NCBI RefSeq assembly: GCF_051401765.1
Contig: NW_027480467.1
Span: forward strand, 2,542,001 to 2,606,000
From: Calliopsis andreniformis
Taxonomy: Eukaryota; Arthropoda; Insecta; Hymenoptera; Andrenidae
Reading direction: 5' to 3'
DNA: 64,000 bases
Shown: positions 27,601-41,555 of the stretch, piece by piece
Numbering within the stretch: position 1 is the stretch's first letter
Layout of the letters: the number at the start of each line of letters is the position of its first letter
Program-made: the position numbers and the translations under genes
Notes under the pieces: generated by a model
Seen by the model: the letters and a program-made list of their open reading frames with translations, nothing else
Databases searched by the model: none
What the model was told of the DNA's origin: nothing

Positions 27601-30600
27601 TCCTCAATTCTCAATCTTCAATCCTCAACACTCAATCCTCAATCCTCAATATTCAATCCTCAATAATCAATCTTCAATCCTCAATCCGCAATCATCAATC
27701 CTCTATCCTCAATCCTCAATATTCAACACACAACCGTCAACCATAAATCCTCAACTACTCAACCATCAACCCTCAAGACTCAATACTCAATAGAATACCC
27801 TGAATTCTCATCGTTCAATACTCAATCCACAAAAATCAATAATCAAATCTCAACCCACAAAAATCAATCCTCAACACTCAGTCCTCTCTATTCAATCCTC
27901 CATCCTCAATCCTCAATCCTCAATCCTCAATCATCAATCCTCAATCTTCAATCCTCAATTCTCAATCCTCAATCCTCAATCCTCAATCTTCAATCCTCAA
28001 TACTCAGTCATCAATCCTCAATCCTCAATTCTCAATCCTCAATCCTTAATCCTCAATCTTCAATCCTCAATCCGCAGTCCTCAATCTTCAATCCCCAATG
28101 CCCAATCCTCAATCCTCAATCCTCAGTCCTCAATCCTCTAACCCTCAGTCCTCGGCCTGAATCCTCATCCCTCAATAATCAATCAGCAATCTTCAATCAT
28201 CAATACTCAACCTTCAATCCTCAATCCTCAATTCTCAATCCTCAATCCTCAATACTCAATCCCCAGTCCTCAGTCCTCAATCCTCAATACTCAATACGCC
28301 AATCCTCAATATTCAGCACACAACCCTCAGCCATCAATCCTCAATACTCAACCATCAATCCTCAATTCTCAATACTCAGTAGAATATCCTGAGTTCTCAG
28401 TTTTCAATACTCAATCCTCAATCTTCAATCTTCGAATCTCCATTCACAAACATCAATTCTCATCTCTAAACCCTCAACACACAGTCCTCAATCTTCAATC
28501 CTCAATCCTCAATCCTCAATCTTCAATCCTCAATACTCAATCTTCAATCCTCAATCCTCAATTCTCAATCTTCAATCCTCAACCCTCAATCCTCAATCAT
28601 CAATATTCAATCCTCAATACTCAATCTTCAATCCTCAATCCGCAATCATCAATCCTCAATCCTCAATCCTCAGTGATCAATCCTCAATCTTCAATACTCA
28701 ATCGTCAATCCACAGTCCTCAATCCTCAACCCTCAATCCTCGTTCCTCAAACCTCGGTCCTCAACCCTCAGTCCCCATCCTCAATTCTCAATACTCAACC
28801 CTCAATCCTCAACCCTCAATCTTCAATCCTCAATCCCCAGTCCTCAATCTTCAATCCTCAATGCTCAATCCTCAATCCTCAATCCTCAATCTTCAGTCCT
28901 CAATCCTCAATCCTCAATCCTCAATCCTCCATCTTCAATCATCAATACTCAATCTTCAATCCTCAATCCTCAATTCTCATTCGTCCATACTCAATCCTCA
29001 ATCGTCAATCCTCAATCCCCAATCGTCAATCTTCAATCCTCAATCCTCAATCCTCAGTCCTCAATCCTCAATCTTCAATCCTGAATACTCAATCTTCAAT
29101 CCTCAATCCTCAATCCTCAATCCTCAATCCTCAATCCTCAATCCTCAATATTCAACACACAACCGTCAACCATAAATCCTCAACTACTCAACCATCAACC
29201 CTCAAGACTCAATACTCAATAGAATACCCTGAATTCTCATCGTTCAATACTCAATCCACAAAAATCAATAATCAAATCTCAACCCACAAAAATCAATCCT
29301 CAACACTCAGTCCTCTCTATTCAATCCTCCATCCTCAATCCTCAATCCTCAATCCTCAATCATCAATCCTCAATCTTGAATCCTCAATTCTCAATCCTCA
29401 ATCCTCAATCCTCAATCTTCAATCCTCAATACTCAGTCATCAATCCTCAATCCTCAATTCTCAATCCTCAATCCTTAATCCTCAATCTTCAATCCTCAAT
29501 CCCCAGTCCTCAATCTTCAATCCCCAATGCCCAATCCTCAATCCTCAATCCTCAGTCCTCAATCCTCTAACCCTCCCCTCCTCGGCCTGAATCCTCATCC
29601 CTCAATAATCAATCAGCAATCTTCAATCATCAATACTCAACCTTCAATCCTCAATCCTCAATTCTCAAACCTCAATCCTCAATACTCAATCCCCAGTCCT
29701 CAGTCCTCAATCTTCAATACTCAATCCGCCAATCCTCAATATTCAGCACACAACCCTCAGCCATCAATCCTCAATACTCAACCATCAATCCACAATTCTC
29801 AATACTCAGTAGAATATCCTGAGTTCTCAGTTTTCAATACTCAATCCTCAATCTTCAATCTTCGAATCTCCATTCACAATCATCAATTCTCATCTCTAAA
29901 CCCTCAACACACAGTCCTCAATCTTCAATCCTCAATCCTCAATCCTCAATCTTCAATCCTCAATACTCAATCTTCAATCCTCAATCCTCAATTCTCAATC
30001 TTCAATCCTCAACCCTCAATCCTCAATCATCAATATTCAATCCTCAATACTCAATCTTCAATCCTCAATCCGCAATCATCAATCCTCAATCCTCAATCCT
30101 CAGTGATCAATCCTCAATCTTCAATACTCAATCGTCAATCCACAGTCCTCAATCCTCAACCCTCAATCCTCGTTCCTCAAACCTCGGTCCTCAACCCTCA
30201 GTCCCCATCCTCAATTCTCAATTCTCAACCCTCAATCATCAACCCTCAATCTTCAATCCTCAATCCCCATCCTCAATCTTCAATCCTCAATGCTCAATCC
30301 TCAATCCTCAGTCCTCAGTCCCCATCCTCAATTCTCAATTCTCAATCCTGAATCCTCAACCCTCAATCTTCAATCCTCAATAATCAATCTCCAATCCTAG
30401 ATCCCCAATCCCCAATCCTCAATCCTTAATCCTCAACCTTCAATCCTCAATCCCTGTCCTCAATCTTCAATCCTCAATGCTCAGTCCTCAATCCTCAATC
30501 CTCAGTCCTCAATCCTCAATCCGCAATCCACAAACCTCAATCCCCAACCGTCAGACCTCGTTCTCAATCCCCAACACTCAATCCTCAATCCTCAGTCTTC

Positions 30601-33600
30601 AATCGTCAACACTAAATCTTCAATCCTCAATCTTCAGTCCTCAATCCTCAATCCTCAATCCTCAATATTCAACACACAGCCCTCAACCATCAATCCTCAA
30701 TACTCAACCATCAATACTCAATTCTCAATACTCAATAGAATATCCTGAATTCTCAGGGTTCAATACACAATCCACAATATTCAATAATCAAATCTCAGTC
30801 CTCAAACATCAATTCTCAACACTCAATCCTCAACACTCAGTCCTCTCTCTTCAATCCTCCATCCTCAACCATCAATCCTCAAGCGTCAATCCTCAGTCCT
30901 CAATCCTCAACCATCAATCCTCAGTCCTCAAACCTCAATCCTCAATCATCAATCCTCAAACCTCAATCCTCAGTCCTCAAACCACAATCCTGAAACCACA
31001 ATCCTGAAACCTCAATCTTCAGCCCTCAGTCCTCAACAATCAGTTGTCAATCCTCAATCCTCAATAGAATATCCTCAGTTCAGAGCTTTCCATACGCAAT
31101 ACTCAATCTGCAATCTTGAAATCTCTATACACAAACATCAATTCTCATCACTCAACCCTCAACACTCAGTCCCCAATTCTCAATCTTCAATTCTCAATCC
31201 TCAATCCTCAATGCCCAATCCTCAATCTTCAATCCTCAATACTCAATCTTCAATCCTCAATCCTCAATCCTCAATCCTCAATCTTCAATCATCAATCGTC
31301 AATACTCAATCCTCAATCCTCATTCTTCAATCCTCAATACCCAGTCCTCAATCTTCAATCCTAAATCCTCAATCCTCAACTCTCAATCCTCAATCCTCAG
31401 TCCTCAGTCCTCAGACCTCAATCCTCAACCCTCAGCCCTCATAGTCAATCGTCAATCCTCAATCCTCAATCCTCAATCTTCAATCCTCAATACTGAATCT
31501 TCAATCCTCAATCCTCAATCCTCAATTATTAATCCTCAATACTCAATCCTCAATCGTCAATCCTCAATCCCCAATCCTTAATCTTCAATCCTCAATCCTC
31601 AATCCTCAATCCACAATCCTCAATATTCAATCTTCAATACTCAATCTTCAATCCTCAATCCTCAATCCTCAATCATCAATCCTCAATCCTCATTCCTCAA
31701 ACCTCAATCCTCAATCCTCATTCTTCAATCCTCAATACCCAATCCTCAATCTTGAATCCTCAATCCTCAATCCTCAATTTTCAATCCTCAATCCTCAATC
31801 CTCAGACCTCAAACCTCAATTCCGAATCCTCAATCCTGAATTCTCAATCTTCAGCCCGCAGTCCTCAACAATGAGGAGACAATCCTCAATCCTCAATAGA
31901 ATATCCTCAATTCGCAGTTTTCGATACACAATACTCAATGTGCAATCTTCAAATCTCCATCCACAAACATCAATTCTCATCACTCAACCCTCAACACTCA
32001 GTCCTCAATGTTCAATCCTCAATCCTCAATCCTCAATCTTCAATCCTCAATACTCAATCTTCAATCCTCAATCCTCAATCCTCAATCCTCAGTCCTCATT
32101 CTTCAATCCTCAATACCCAATCCTCAATCTTCAATCCTCAATCCTCAATCCTCAATCCTCAATCACCAATCCTCAATCTTCAATCCTCAATCCTCAATCC
32201 TCAATACTCATTCTTTAATCCTCAATACCCAATCCTCAATCTTCAATCCTCAATCCTCAATCCTCAATCGTCATTACTCAATCCTCAATCGTCAATCCTC
32301 AATCCCCAATCCTCAATCTTCAATCCTCAATCCTCAATCCTCAATCCTCAATAGTCAATCTTCAATCCTCAATCCTCAGTCCTCAATCCTCAATCGTCAA
32401 TCCTCAATCCTCAATCTTCAATCCTCAATCCTCAATCCTCAATCCTCAACCCTCAATCCTCAATCCTCAGTCCTCAAACCACAATCCTGAATCCTCAATC
32501 CTGAATCCTCAATCTTCAGCGCCCTGTCCTCAACAAGCAGTTATCAATACTCAATCCTCAATAGAATATCCTCAGTTCGGAGTTTTCCAAACGCAATACT
32601 CAATCTGCAATCTTCAAATCTCTATCCACAAACATCAATTCTCATCACTCAACCCTCAACACTCAGTCCCCAATCCTCAAACTACAATCCTCAATCCTCA
32701 ATCCTCAATCCTCAATCCTCATTCTTCAATCCTCAATACCCAGTCCTCAATCCTCAATCCTCAATCTTCAATCCTCAATCTTCAATCGTCAATCCTCAAT
32801 CCTCTATCCTCAATCCTCATTCTTCAATCCCCAATACCCAATACTCAATCTTCAATCCTCAATCCTGAATCCTCAATTCTCAATCCTCAATCCTCAGTCC
32901 TCAGTCCTCAAACCTCAATCCTCAACCCTCAGCCCTCATAGTCATTCCTCAATCCTCAATCCTCAATCCTCAATCTTCAATCCTCAATACTGAACCTTCA
33001 ATCCTCAATCCTCAATCCTCAATTCTTAATCCTCAATACTCAATCCTCAATCCTCAATCCTCAATCCCCAATCCTTAATCTTCAATCCTCAATCCTCAAT
33101 CCTCAATCCACAATCCTCAATATTCAATCCTCAATACTCAGTCATCAATACTCAGTCATCAATCCTCAATACTCAATCTTCAATCCTCAATCCTCAATCC
33201 TCAATCCTCAATCCTCAATCCTCATTCCTCAATCCTCAATCTTCAACCCTCAATACTCAATCTTCAGTCCTCAATCCTCAATCCTCAATCCTCAATCCTC
33301 ATTCTTCAATCCTCAATACCCAATCCACAGTCTTGAATCCTCAATCCTCAATCCTCAATTCTCAATCCTCAATCCTAAATCCTCAGACCTCAAACATCAA
33401 TACTCAACCCTCAGTCCTCGTCCTCAATCCACAGCCCTCAATCCTCAATCCTCAATCTTCAATCATCAATATTCAATGTTCAGTCCTCAACCCCCAGTCC
33501 TCAATCCTCAATCCTCAATCCTCAATGCTCAATCCGTAATACCCAATCCTCAATCCTCAGTCCTCAAACCTCAATCCTGAATCCTCAAGCCTGAATCCTC

Positions 33601-35305
33601 AATCTTCAGACCTAAGTCCTCAACAATCAGTTGTCAATTCTCAATCCTCAATAGAATATCATCAATTCACAGCTTTCAATACTCAATACTCAATCTGCAA
33701 TCTTTAGATCTCTATCCACAAACATCAATTCTCATCACTCAACCCTCAGCTCTCAGACCCCAATCCTCAATCTTCAATCCTCAATCCTCAATCCTCAATC
33801 CTTAATCCTCAATACTCAATCCTCAATCGTCAATCCTCAATCCCCAATCCTTAATTTTCAGTCCTCAATCCTCAATCCTCAATCCACAATCCTCAATATT
33901 CAATCCTCAATACTCAATCTTCAATCCTCAATCCGCAATCCTCAATCCTCAATCCTCAATCCTCAATCCTCAATCCTCAATCTTGCATCCTCAATACTCA
34001 ATCTTCAATCCCCAATCCTCAATCTTCAATCCTCAATCCTCAATCCTCAATCCTCAATCCTCAATCCTCAATCTTCAATCCTCAACACTCAATCATCAAT
34101 CTTCAATCCTCAATACTCAATCTTCAATCCTCAAATCTCAATCCTCAACATTCAATCCTCAATACTCAATCTTCAATCGTCAATCCTAAGTCCTCATCCT
34201 CAATCCTCTATCCTAAATCCTCAATCTTCAATCGTCAATACAAAATCTTCAATCCTCACTCTTCAGTCCTCAATCCTCAATCCTCAATCCTCAATATTCC
34301 ACACAACCCTCAACCATCAATCCTCAATACTCAACCATCAATACTCAGTCCTCAATCCTCAATCGTCGATCCTCAATCCTCAATCCTCAATTCTCAATCC
34401 TCAATCCTCAATCCTCAGACCTCAAACATCAATACTCAACCATCAGACCTCGTCCTCAATCCACAACCCTCAATCCTCAATCCTCAACCTTCAATCATCA
34501 ATATTCAATCTTCAATCCTCAATCCTCGATCCTCAATCCTCAATCCTCAATCCTCAATGTTCAATCCTCAATCCTCAAACCTCAATCTTCAATCCTCAAC
34601 CCTCAATCCTCAATCCTCAGTCCTCAAACCTCAATCCTCAGTCCTCAAACCACAATCCTGAATCCTCAATCCTGAAACCTCAATCTTCAGCCCTCAGTCC
34701 TCAACAATCAGTTGTCAATTCTCAATCCTCAATAGAATATCATCAATTCACAGTGTTCAATACTCAATACTCAATCTGCAATCTTTAAATCTCTATCCAC
34801 AATCATCAATTCTCATCACTCAACCCTCAACACTCAGTCCCCAATCCTCAATCTTCAATCCTCAATCCTCAATACTCAATCCTCAATCCTCAATCCTCAA
34901 TCTTCAATCCTCAATACTCAATCATCAATCCTCAATCCTCAATCCTCAATCCTCAATCCTCAACCCTGAATCGTCAGTCTTCAAACCTCAATACTCAATC
35001 TTCAATCCTCAATCCTCAATCCTCAATCCTCAAGCCTCATCCTTCAATCCTCAATACCCAATCCTCAATCTTCAATACTCAATCCTCAATCCTCAATTCT
35101 TAATACTCAATCCTCAGTCCTCAGTCGTCAAACCTCAATCCTCAACGCTCAGCTCTCATCCTCGGTCCTCAATCCTCAATCTTCTATCCTCAATAATCTA
35201 TCTCCAATCCTAGATCCCCAATCCCTAATCCTCAATCCTTAATCCTCAATCTTCAATCCTCAATCCCTGTCCTCAATCTTCAATCCTCAATCCTCAATCC
35301 TCAAT
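21682..35305 (+). repeat. Large segmental duplication, copy 2
   Basis: Nearly identical partner of 1-13624, with the same order of variant heptamers and punctuation blocks and no length change. The G at 23352 creates a TGA that splits an open frame which is continuous in copy 1, showing that the frame is not conserved. After 35305 the sequence does not follow copy 1; it jumps to a sequence related to about 29460, in this same copy. This fits a recent unequal exchange or duplication within the array, but an assembly duplication cannot be excluded from sequence alone. Confidence 0.93.
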
Positions 35306-38300
35306 TCTCAATCCTCAATCCTTAATCCTCAATCTTCAATCCTCAATCCCCAGTCCTCAATCTTCAATCACCAATGCCCAATCCTCAATCCTCAATCCTC
35401 AGTCCTCAATCCTCTAACCCTCAGTCCTCGGCCTGAATCCTCATCCCTCAATAATCAATCAGCAATCTTCAATCATCAATACTCAACCTTCAATCCTCAA
35501 TCCTCAATTCTCAATCCTCAATCCTCAATACTCAATCCCCAGTCCTCAGTCCTCAATCTTGAATACTCAATCCGCCAATCCTCAATATTCAGCACACAAC
35601 CCTCAGCCATCAATCCTCAATACTCAACCATCAATCCTCAATTCTCAATACTCAGTAGAGTATCCTGAGTTCTCAGTTTTCAATACTCAATCCCCAATCT
35701 TCAATCTTCGAATCTCCATCCACAAACATCAATTCTCATCTCTAAACCCTCAACACACAGTCCTCAATCTTCAATCCTCAATCCTCAATCCTCAATCTTC
35801 AATCCTCAATACTCAATCTTCAATCCTCAATCCTCAATTCTCAATCTTCAATCCTCAACCCTCAATCCTCAATCATCAATATTCAATCCTCAATACTCAA
35901 TCTTCAATCCTCAATCCGCAAACATCAATCCTCAATCCTCAATCCTCAGTGATCAATCCTCAATCTTCAATACTCAATCGTCAATCCACAGTCCTCAATC
36001 CTCAACCCTCAATCCTCGTTCCTCAAACCTCGGTCCTCAACCCTCAGTCCCCATCCTCAATTCTCAATTCTCAACCCTCAATCATCAACCCTCAATCTTC
36101 AATCCTCAATCCCCATCCTCAATCTTCAATCCTCAATGCTCAATCCTCAATCCTCAATCCTCAGTCCTCAATCATCAATCCTCAATCCTCAGTCCTCAAT
36201 CTTCAATCATCAATACTCAATCTTCAATCCTCAATCCTCAATTCTCAATCGTCAATACTCAATCCTCAATCGTCAATCCTCAATCACCAATCGTCAATCT
36301 TCAATCCTCAATCCTCAATCCTCAATCCTCAATCCTCAATCTTCAATCCTGAATACTCAATCTTCAATCCTCAATCCTCAATCCTCAATCCTCAATCTTC
36401 AATCCTCAATCCTCAATCCTCAATTCTCAATCGTCAATACTCAATCCTCAATCTTCAATCTTCAATCCTCAATCCTCAATTCTCAATCTTCAATCCTCAA
36501 CCCTCAATCCTCAATCATCAATATTCAATCCTCAATACTCAATCTTCAATCCTCAATCCGCAATCATCAATCCTCAATCCTCAATCCTCAGTGATCAATC
36601 CTCAATCTTCAATACTCAATCGTCAATCCACAGTCCTCAATCCTCAACCCTCAATCCTCGTTCCTCAAACCTCGGTCCTCAACCCTCAGTCCCCATCCTC
36701 AATTCTCAATTCTCAACCCTCAATCATCAACCCTCAATCTTCAATCCTCAATCCCCATCCTCAATCTTCAATCCTCAATGCTCAATCCTCAATCCTCAAT
36801 CCTCAGTCCTCAATCATCAATCCTCAATCCTCAGTCCTCAATCTTCAATCATTAATACTCAATCTTCAATCCTCAGTCCTCAATTCTCAATCGTCAATAC
36901 ACAATCCTCAATCTTCAATCCTCAATCTTCAATCCTCAATCTTCAATCCTCAATACTCAAACCTCAATCCTCAACCCTCAGTCCCCATCCTCAATTCTCA
37001 ATTCTCAATCCTGAATCCTCAACCCTCAATCTTCAATCCTCAATAATCAATCTCCAATCCTAGATCCCCAATCCCCAATCCTCAATCCTTAATCCTCAAT
37101 CTTCAATCTTCAATCCCTGTCCTCAATCTTCAATCCTCAATGCTCAGTCCTCAATCCTCAATCCTCAGTCCTCAATCCTCAATCCGCAATCCACAAACCT
37201 CAATCCTCAACCGTCAGACCTCGTTCTCAATCCCCAACACTCAATCCTCAATCCTCAGTCTTCAATCGTCAACACTAAATCTTCAATCCTCAATCTTCAG
37301 TCCTCAATCCTCAATCCTCAATTATCAATATTCAACACACAACCCTCAACCATCAATCCTCAATACTCAACCATCAATACTCAATTCTCAATACTCAATA
37401 GAATATCCTGAATTCTCAGTGTTCAATACACAATCCACAATATTCAATAATCAAATCTCAATCCTCAAACATCAATTCTCATCACTCAACCCTCAACACT
37501 CAGTCCCCAATTCTCAATCTTCAATTCTCAATCCTCAATCCTCAATGCCCAATCCTCAATCTTCAATCCTCAATACTCAATCTTCAATCCTCAATCCTCC
37601 ATCTTCAATCCCCAATCCTCAATCCTCAATCCTCAATCCTCATTCTTCAATCCTCAATACCCAGACCTCAATCTTCAATCCTAAATCCTCAATCCTCAAT
37701 TCTCAATCCTCAATCCTCAGTCCTCAGTCCTCAGACCTCAATCCTCAACCCTCAGCCCTCATAGTCAATCCTCAATCCTCAATCATCAATCCTCAATCCT
37801 CATTCCCCAAACCTCAATCCTCAATCCTCATTCTTCAATCCTCAATACCCAATCCTCAATCTTGAATCCTCAATCCTCAATCCTCAATTTTCAATCCTCA
37901 ATCCTCAATCCTCAGATCTCAAACCTCAATTCCGAATCCTCAATCCTGAATTCTCAATCTTCAGCCCGCAGTCCTCAACAATGAGGAGACAATCCTCAAT
38001 CCTCAATAGAATATCCTCAATTCGCAGTTTTCGATACACAATACTCAATGTGCAATCTTCAAATCTCCATCCACAAACATCAATTCTCATCACTCAACCC
38101 TCAACACTCAGTCCTCAATGTTCAATCCTCAATCCTCAATCCTCAATCTTCAATCCTCAATACTCAATCTTCAATCCTCAATCCTCAATCCTCAATCCTC
38201 AGTCCTCATTCTTCAATCCTCAATACCCAATCCTCAATCTTCAATCCTCAATCCTCAATCCTCAATCCTCAATCACCAATCCTCAATCTTCAATCCTCAA

Positions 38301-38650
38301 TCCTCAATCCTCAATACTCATTCTTTAATCCTCAATACCCAATCCTCAATCTTCAATCCTCAATCCTCAATCCTCAATCGTCATTACTCAATCCTCAATC
38401 GTCAATCCTCAATCCCCAATCCTCAATCTTCAATCCTCAATCCTCAATCCTCAATCCTCAATAGTCAATCTTCAATCCTCAATCCTCAGTCCTCAATCCT
38501 CAATCGTCAATCCTCAATCCTCAATCTTCAATCCTCAATCCTCAATCCTCAATCCTCAACCCTCAATCCTCAATCCTCAGTCCTCAAACCACAATCCTGA
38601 ATCCTCAATCCTGAATCCTCAATCTTCAGCGCCCTGTCCTCAACAATCAG
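35306..38650 (+). repeat. Rearranged relative of the 29.5-32.5 kb tract
   Basis: Directly after copy 2 ends, the sequence follows 29460 onward at offset 5,846, then at 6,488 after a 642-bp duplication, then at 6,663 after another 175 bp, and finally at 6,110 after a loss of 553 bp. The 175 and 553 are 25 and 79 heptamers. Open-frame translations in about 37981-38600 are identical to those of 31871-32490 and 10190-10809, so this last part was copied recently or kept homogeneous. Confidence 0.8.
35818..36915 (+). repeat. 642-bp tandem duplication
   Basis: The run beginning CTTCAATCCTCAATCC at 35818 begins again at 36460. CAGTGATCAATCC landmarks at 35948 and 36590 keep the same 642-bp offset. 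The match fades at about 36255 versus 36915, where the second copy carries CAATACACAATCC and a different continuation. The corresponding tract at 29973-30100 exists once. Confidence 0.8.
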
Positions 38651-40039
38651 TTATCAATACTCAATCCTCAATAGAATATCCTCAGTTCGGAGTTTTCCAT
38701 ACGCAATACTCAATCTGCAATCTTCAAATCTCTATCCACAAACATCAATTCTCATCACTCAACCCTCAACACTCAGTCCCCAATCCTCAACCTACAATCC
38801 TCAATCCTCAATCCTCAATCCTCAATCCTCATTCTTCAATCCTCAATACCCAGTCCTCAATCTTCAATCCTCAATCCTCAATCCTCAATCTTCAATCCTC
38901 AATCCTCAATCCTCTATCATCAATCCTCATTCTTCAATCCCCAATACCCAATCCTCAATCTTCAATCCTCAATCCTGAATCCTCAATTCTCAATCCTCAA
39001 TCCTCAGTCCTCAGTCCTCAAACCTCAATCCTCAACCCTCAGCCCTCATAGTCATTCCTCAATCCTCAATCCTCAATCCTCAATCTTCAATCCTCAATAC
39101 TGAACCTTCAATCCTCAATCCTCAATCCTCAATTCTTAATCCTCAATACTCAATCCTCAATCCTCAATCCTCAATCCTCAATCCTCAATCTTCAATCCTC
39201 AATACTCAATCTGCAATCCTCAATCCTCAATCCTCAATCCTCAATCGTCATTACTCAATCCTCAATCGTCAATCCTCAATCCCCAATCCTCAATCTTCAA
39301 TCCTCAATCCTCAATCCTCAATCCTCAATAGTCAATCTTCAATCCTCAATCCTCAGTCCTCAATCCTCAATCGTCAATCCTCAATCCTCAATCTTCAATC
39401 CTCAATCCTCAATCCTCAACCCTCAACCCTCAATCCTCAATCCTCAGTCCTCAAACCACAATCCTGAATCCTCAATCCTGAATCCTCAATCTTCAGCGCC
39501 CTGTCCACAACAATCAGTTATCAATACTCAATCCTCAATAGAATATCCTCAGTTCGGAGTTTTCCATACGCAATACTCAATCTGCAATCTTCAAATCTCT
39601 ATCCACAAACATCAATTCTCATCACTCAACCCTCAACACTCAGTCCACAATCCTCAAACTACAATCCTCAATCCTCAATCCTCAATCCTCAATTATCATT
39701 CTTCAATCCTCAATACCCAGTCCTCAATCTTCAATCCTCAATCCTCAATCCTCAATCTTCAATCCTCAATCATCAATCCTCTATCCTCAATCCTCATTCT
39801 TCAATCCCCAATACCCAATCCTCAATCTTCAATCCTCAATCCTGAATCCTCAATTCTCAATCCTCAATCCTCAGTCCTCAGTCCTCAAACCTCAATCCTC
39901 AACCCTCAGCCCTCATAGTCATTCCTCAATCCTCAATCCTCAATCCTCAATCTTCAATCCTCAATACTGAACCTTCAATCCTCAATCCTCAATCCTCAAT
40001 TCTTAATCCTCAATACTCAATCCTCAATCCTCAATCCTC
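38340..40039 (+). repeat. 867-bp tandem duplication
   Basis: TCATTACTCA at 38381 and 39248, ATAGTCAATC at 38461 and 39328, TAGAAT at 38672 and 39539, and TGAACCTTC at 39101 and 39968 are all 867 bp apart. The similarity covers about 38340-39172 versus 39207-40039. Small differences exist, for example CTGTCCTCAAC against CTGTCCACAAC and CTCTATCCTC-type variants near the end. Confidence 0.85.
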
Positions 40040-40476
40040 AATCCCCAATCCTTAATCTTCAATCCTCAATCCTCAATCCTCAATCCACAATCCTCAATAT
40101 TCAATCCTCAATACTCAATCATCAATCCTCAATCCTCAATCCTCAATCCTCAATCCTCAATCCTCATTCCTCAATCCTCAATCTTCAACCCTCAATACTC
40201 AATCTTCAGTCCTCAATCCTCAATCCTCAATCCTCAATCCTCATACTTCAATCCTCAATACCCAGTCCTCAGTCTTGAATCCTCAATCCTCAATCCTCAA
40301 TTCTCAATCCTCAATCCTAAATCCTCAGATCTCAAACATCAATACTCAACCCTCAGTCCTCGTCCTCAATCCACAGCCCTCAATCCTCAATCCTCAATCT
40401 TCAATCATCAATATTCAATCTTCAGTCCTCAACCCTCAGTCCTCAATCCTCAATCCTCAATCCTCAATCCTCAACC

Positions 40477-41555
40477 TTGCATCCTCAATACTCAATCTTC
40501 AATCCCCAATCCTCAATCTTCAATCCTCAATCCTCAATCCTCAATCCTCAATCCTCAATCCTCAATCCTCAACATTCAATCCTCAATACTCAATCTTCAA
40601 TCGTCAATCCTAAGTCCTCATCCTCAATCCTCTATCCTAAATCCTCAATCTTCAATCGTCAATACAAAATCTTCAATCCTCACTCATCAGTCCTCAATCC
40701 TCAATCCTCAATCCTCAATATTCCACACAACACTCAACCATCAATCCTCAATACTCAACCATCAATACTCAGTCCTCAATCCTCAATCGTCGATCCTCAA
40801 TCCTCAATCCTCAATTCTCAATCCTCAATCCTCAATCCTCAGACCTCAAACATCAATACTCAACCATCAGACCTCGTCCTCAATCCACAACCCTCAATCC
40901 TCAATCCTCAACCTTCAATCATCAATCGTCAATGTTCAATCCTCAATCCTCAACACTCAATCCTCAATCCTCAGTCCTCAAACCTCAATCCTCAGTCCTC
41001 AAACCACAATCCTGAATTCTCAATCCTGAAACCTCAATCTTCAGCCCTCAGTCCTCAACAATCAGTTGTCAATTCTCAATCCTCAATAGAATATCATCAA
41101 TTCACAGTTTTCAATACTCAATACTCAATCTGCAATCTTTAAATCTCTATCCACAATCATCAATTCTCATCACTCAACGCTCAACACTCAGTCCCCAATC
41201 CTCAATCTTCAATCCTCAATCCTCAATACTCAATCCTCAATCCTCAATCCTCAATCTTCAATCCTCAATACTCAATCATCAATCCTCAATCCTCAATCCT
41301 CAATCCTCAATCCTCAACCCTGAATCGTCAGTCTTCAAACCTCAATACTCAATCTTCAATCCTCAATCCTCAATCCTCAATCCTCAAGCCTCATCCTTCA
41401 ATCCTCAATACCCAATCCTCTATCTTCAATACTCAATCCTCAATCCTCAATTCTTAATACTCAATCCTCAGTCCTCAGTCGTCAAACCTCAATCCTCAAC
41501 GCTCAGCTCTCATCCTCAGTCCTCAATCCTCAATCCTCAATCCTCAATCCTCAAT
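40477..41555 (+). repeat. ~1.08-kb segment duplicated at offset 2,309, copy 1
   Basis: Matches 42786-43864 almost base for base, including the rare CTAAGTCC, CACTCATCAG, CCACACAACACTC and CCTCTATCTTC variants and the subtype A block (41087, partner 43396). One visible difference is CAACACTCAATCC near 40949 against CAACCCTCAATCC in copy 2. Upstream, about 40275-40450 matches 42136-42311 at a different offset (1,861), so the junction is composite. Confidence 0.85.
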
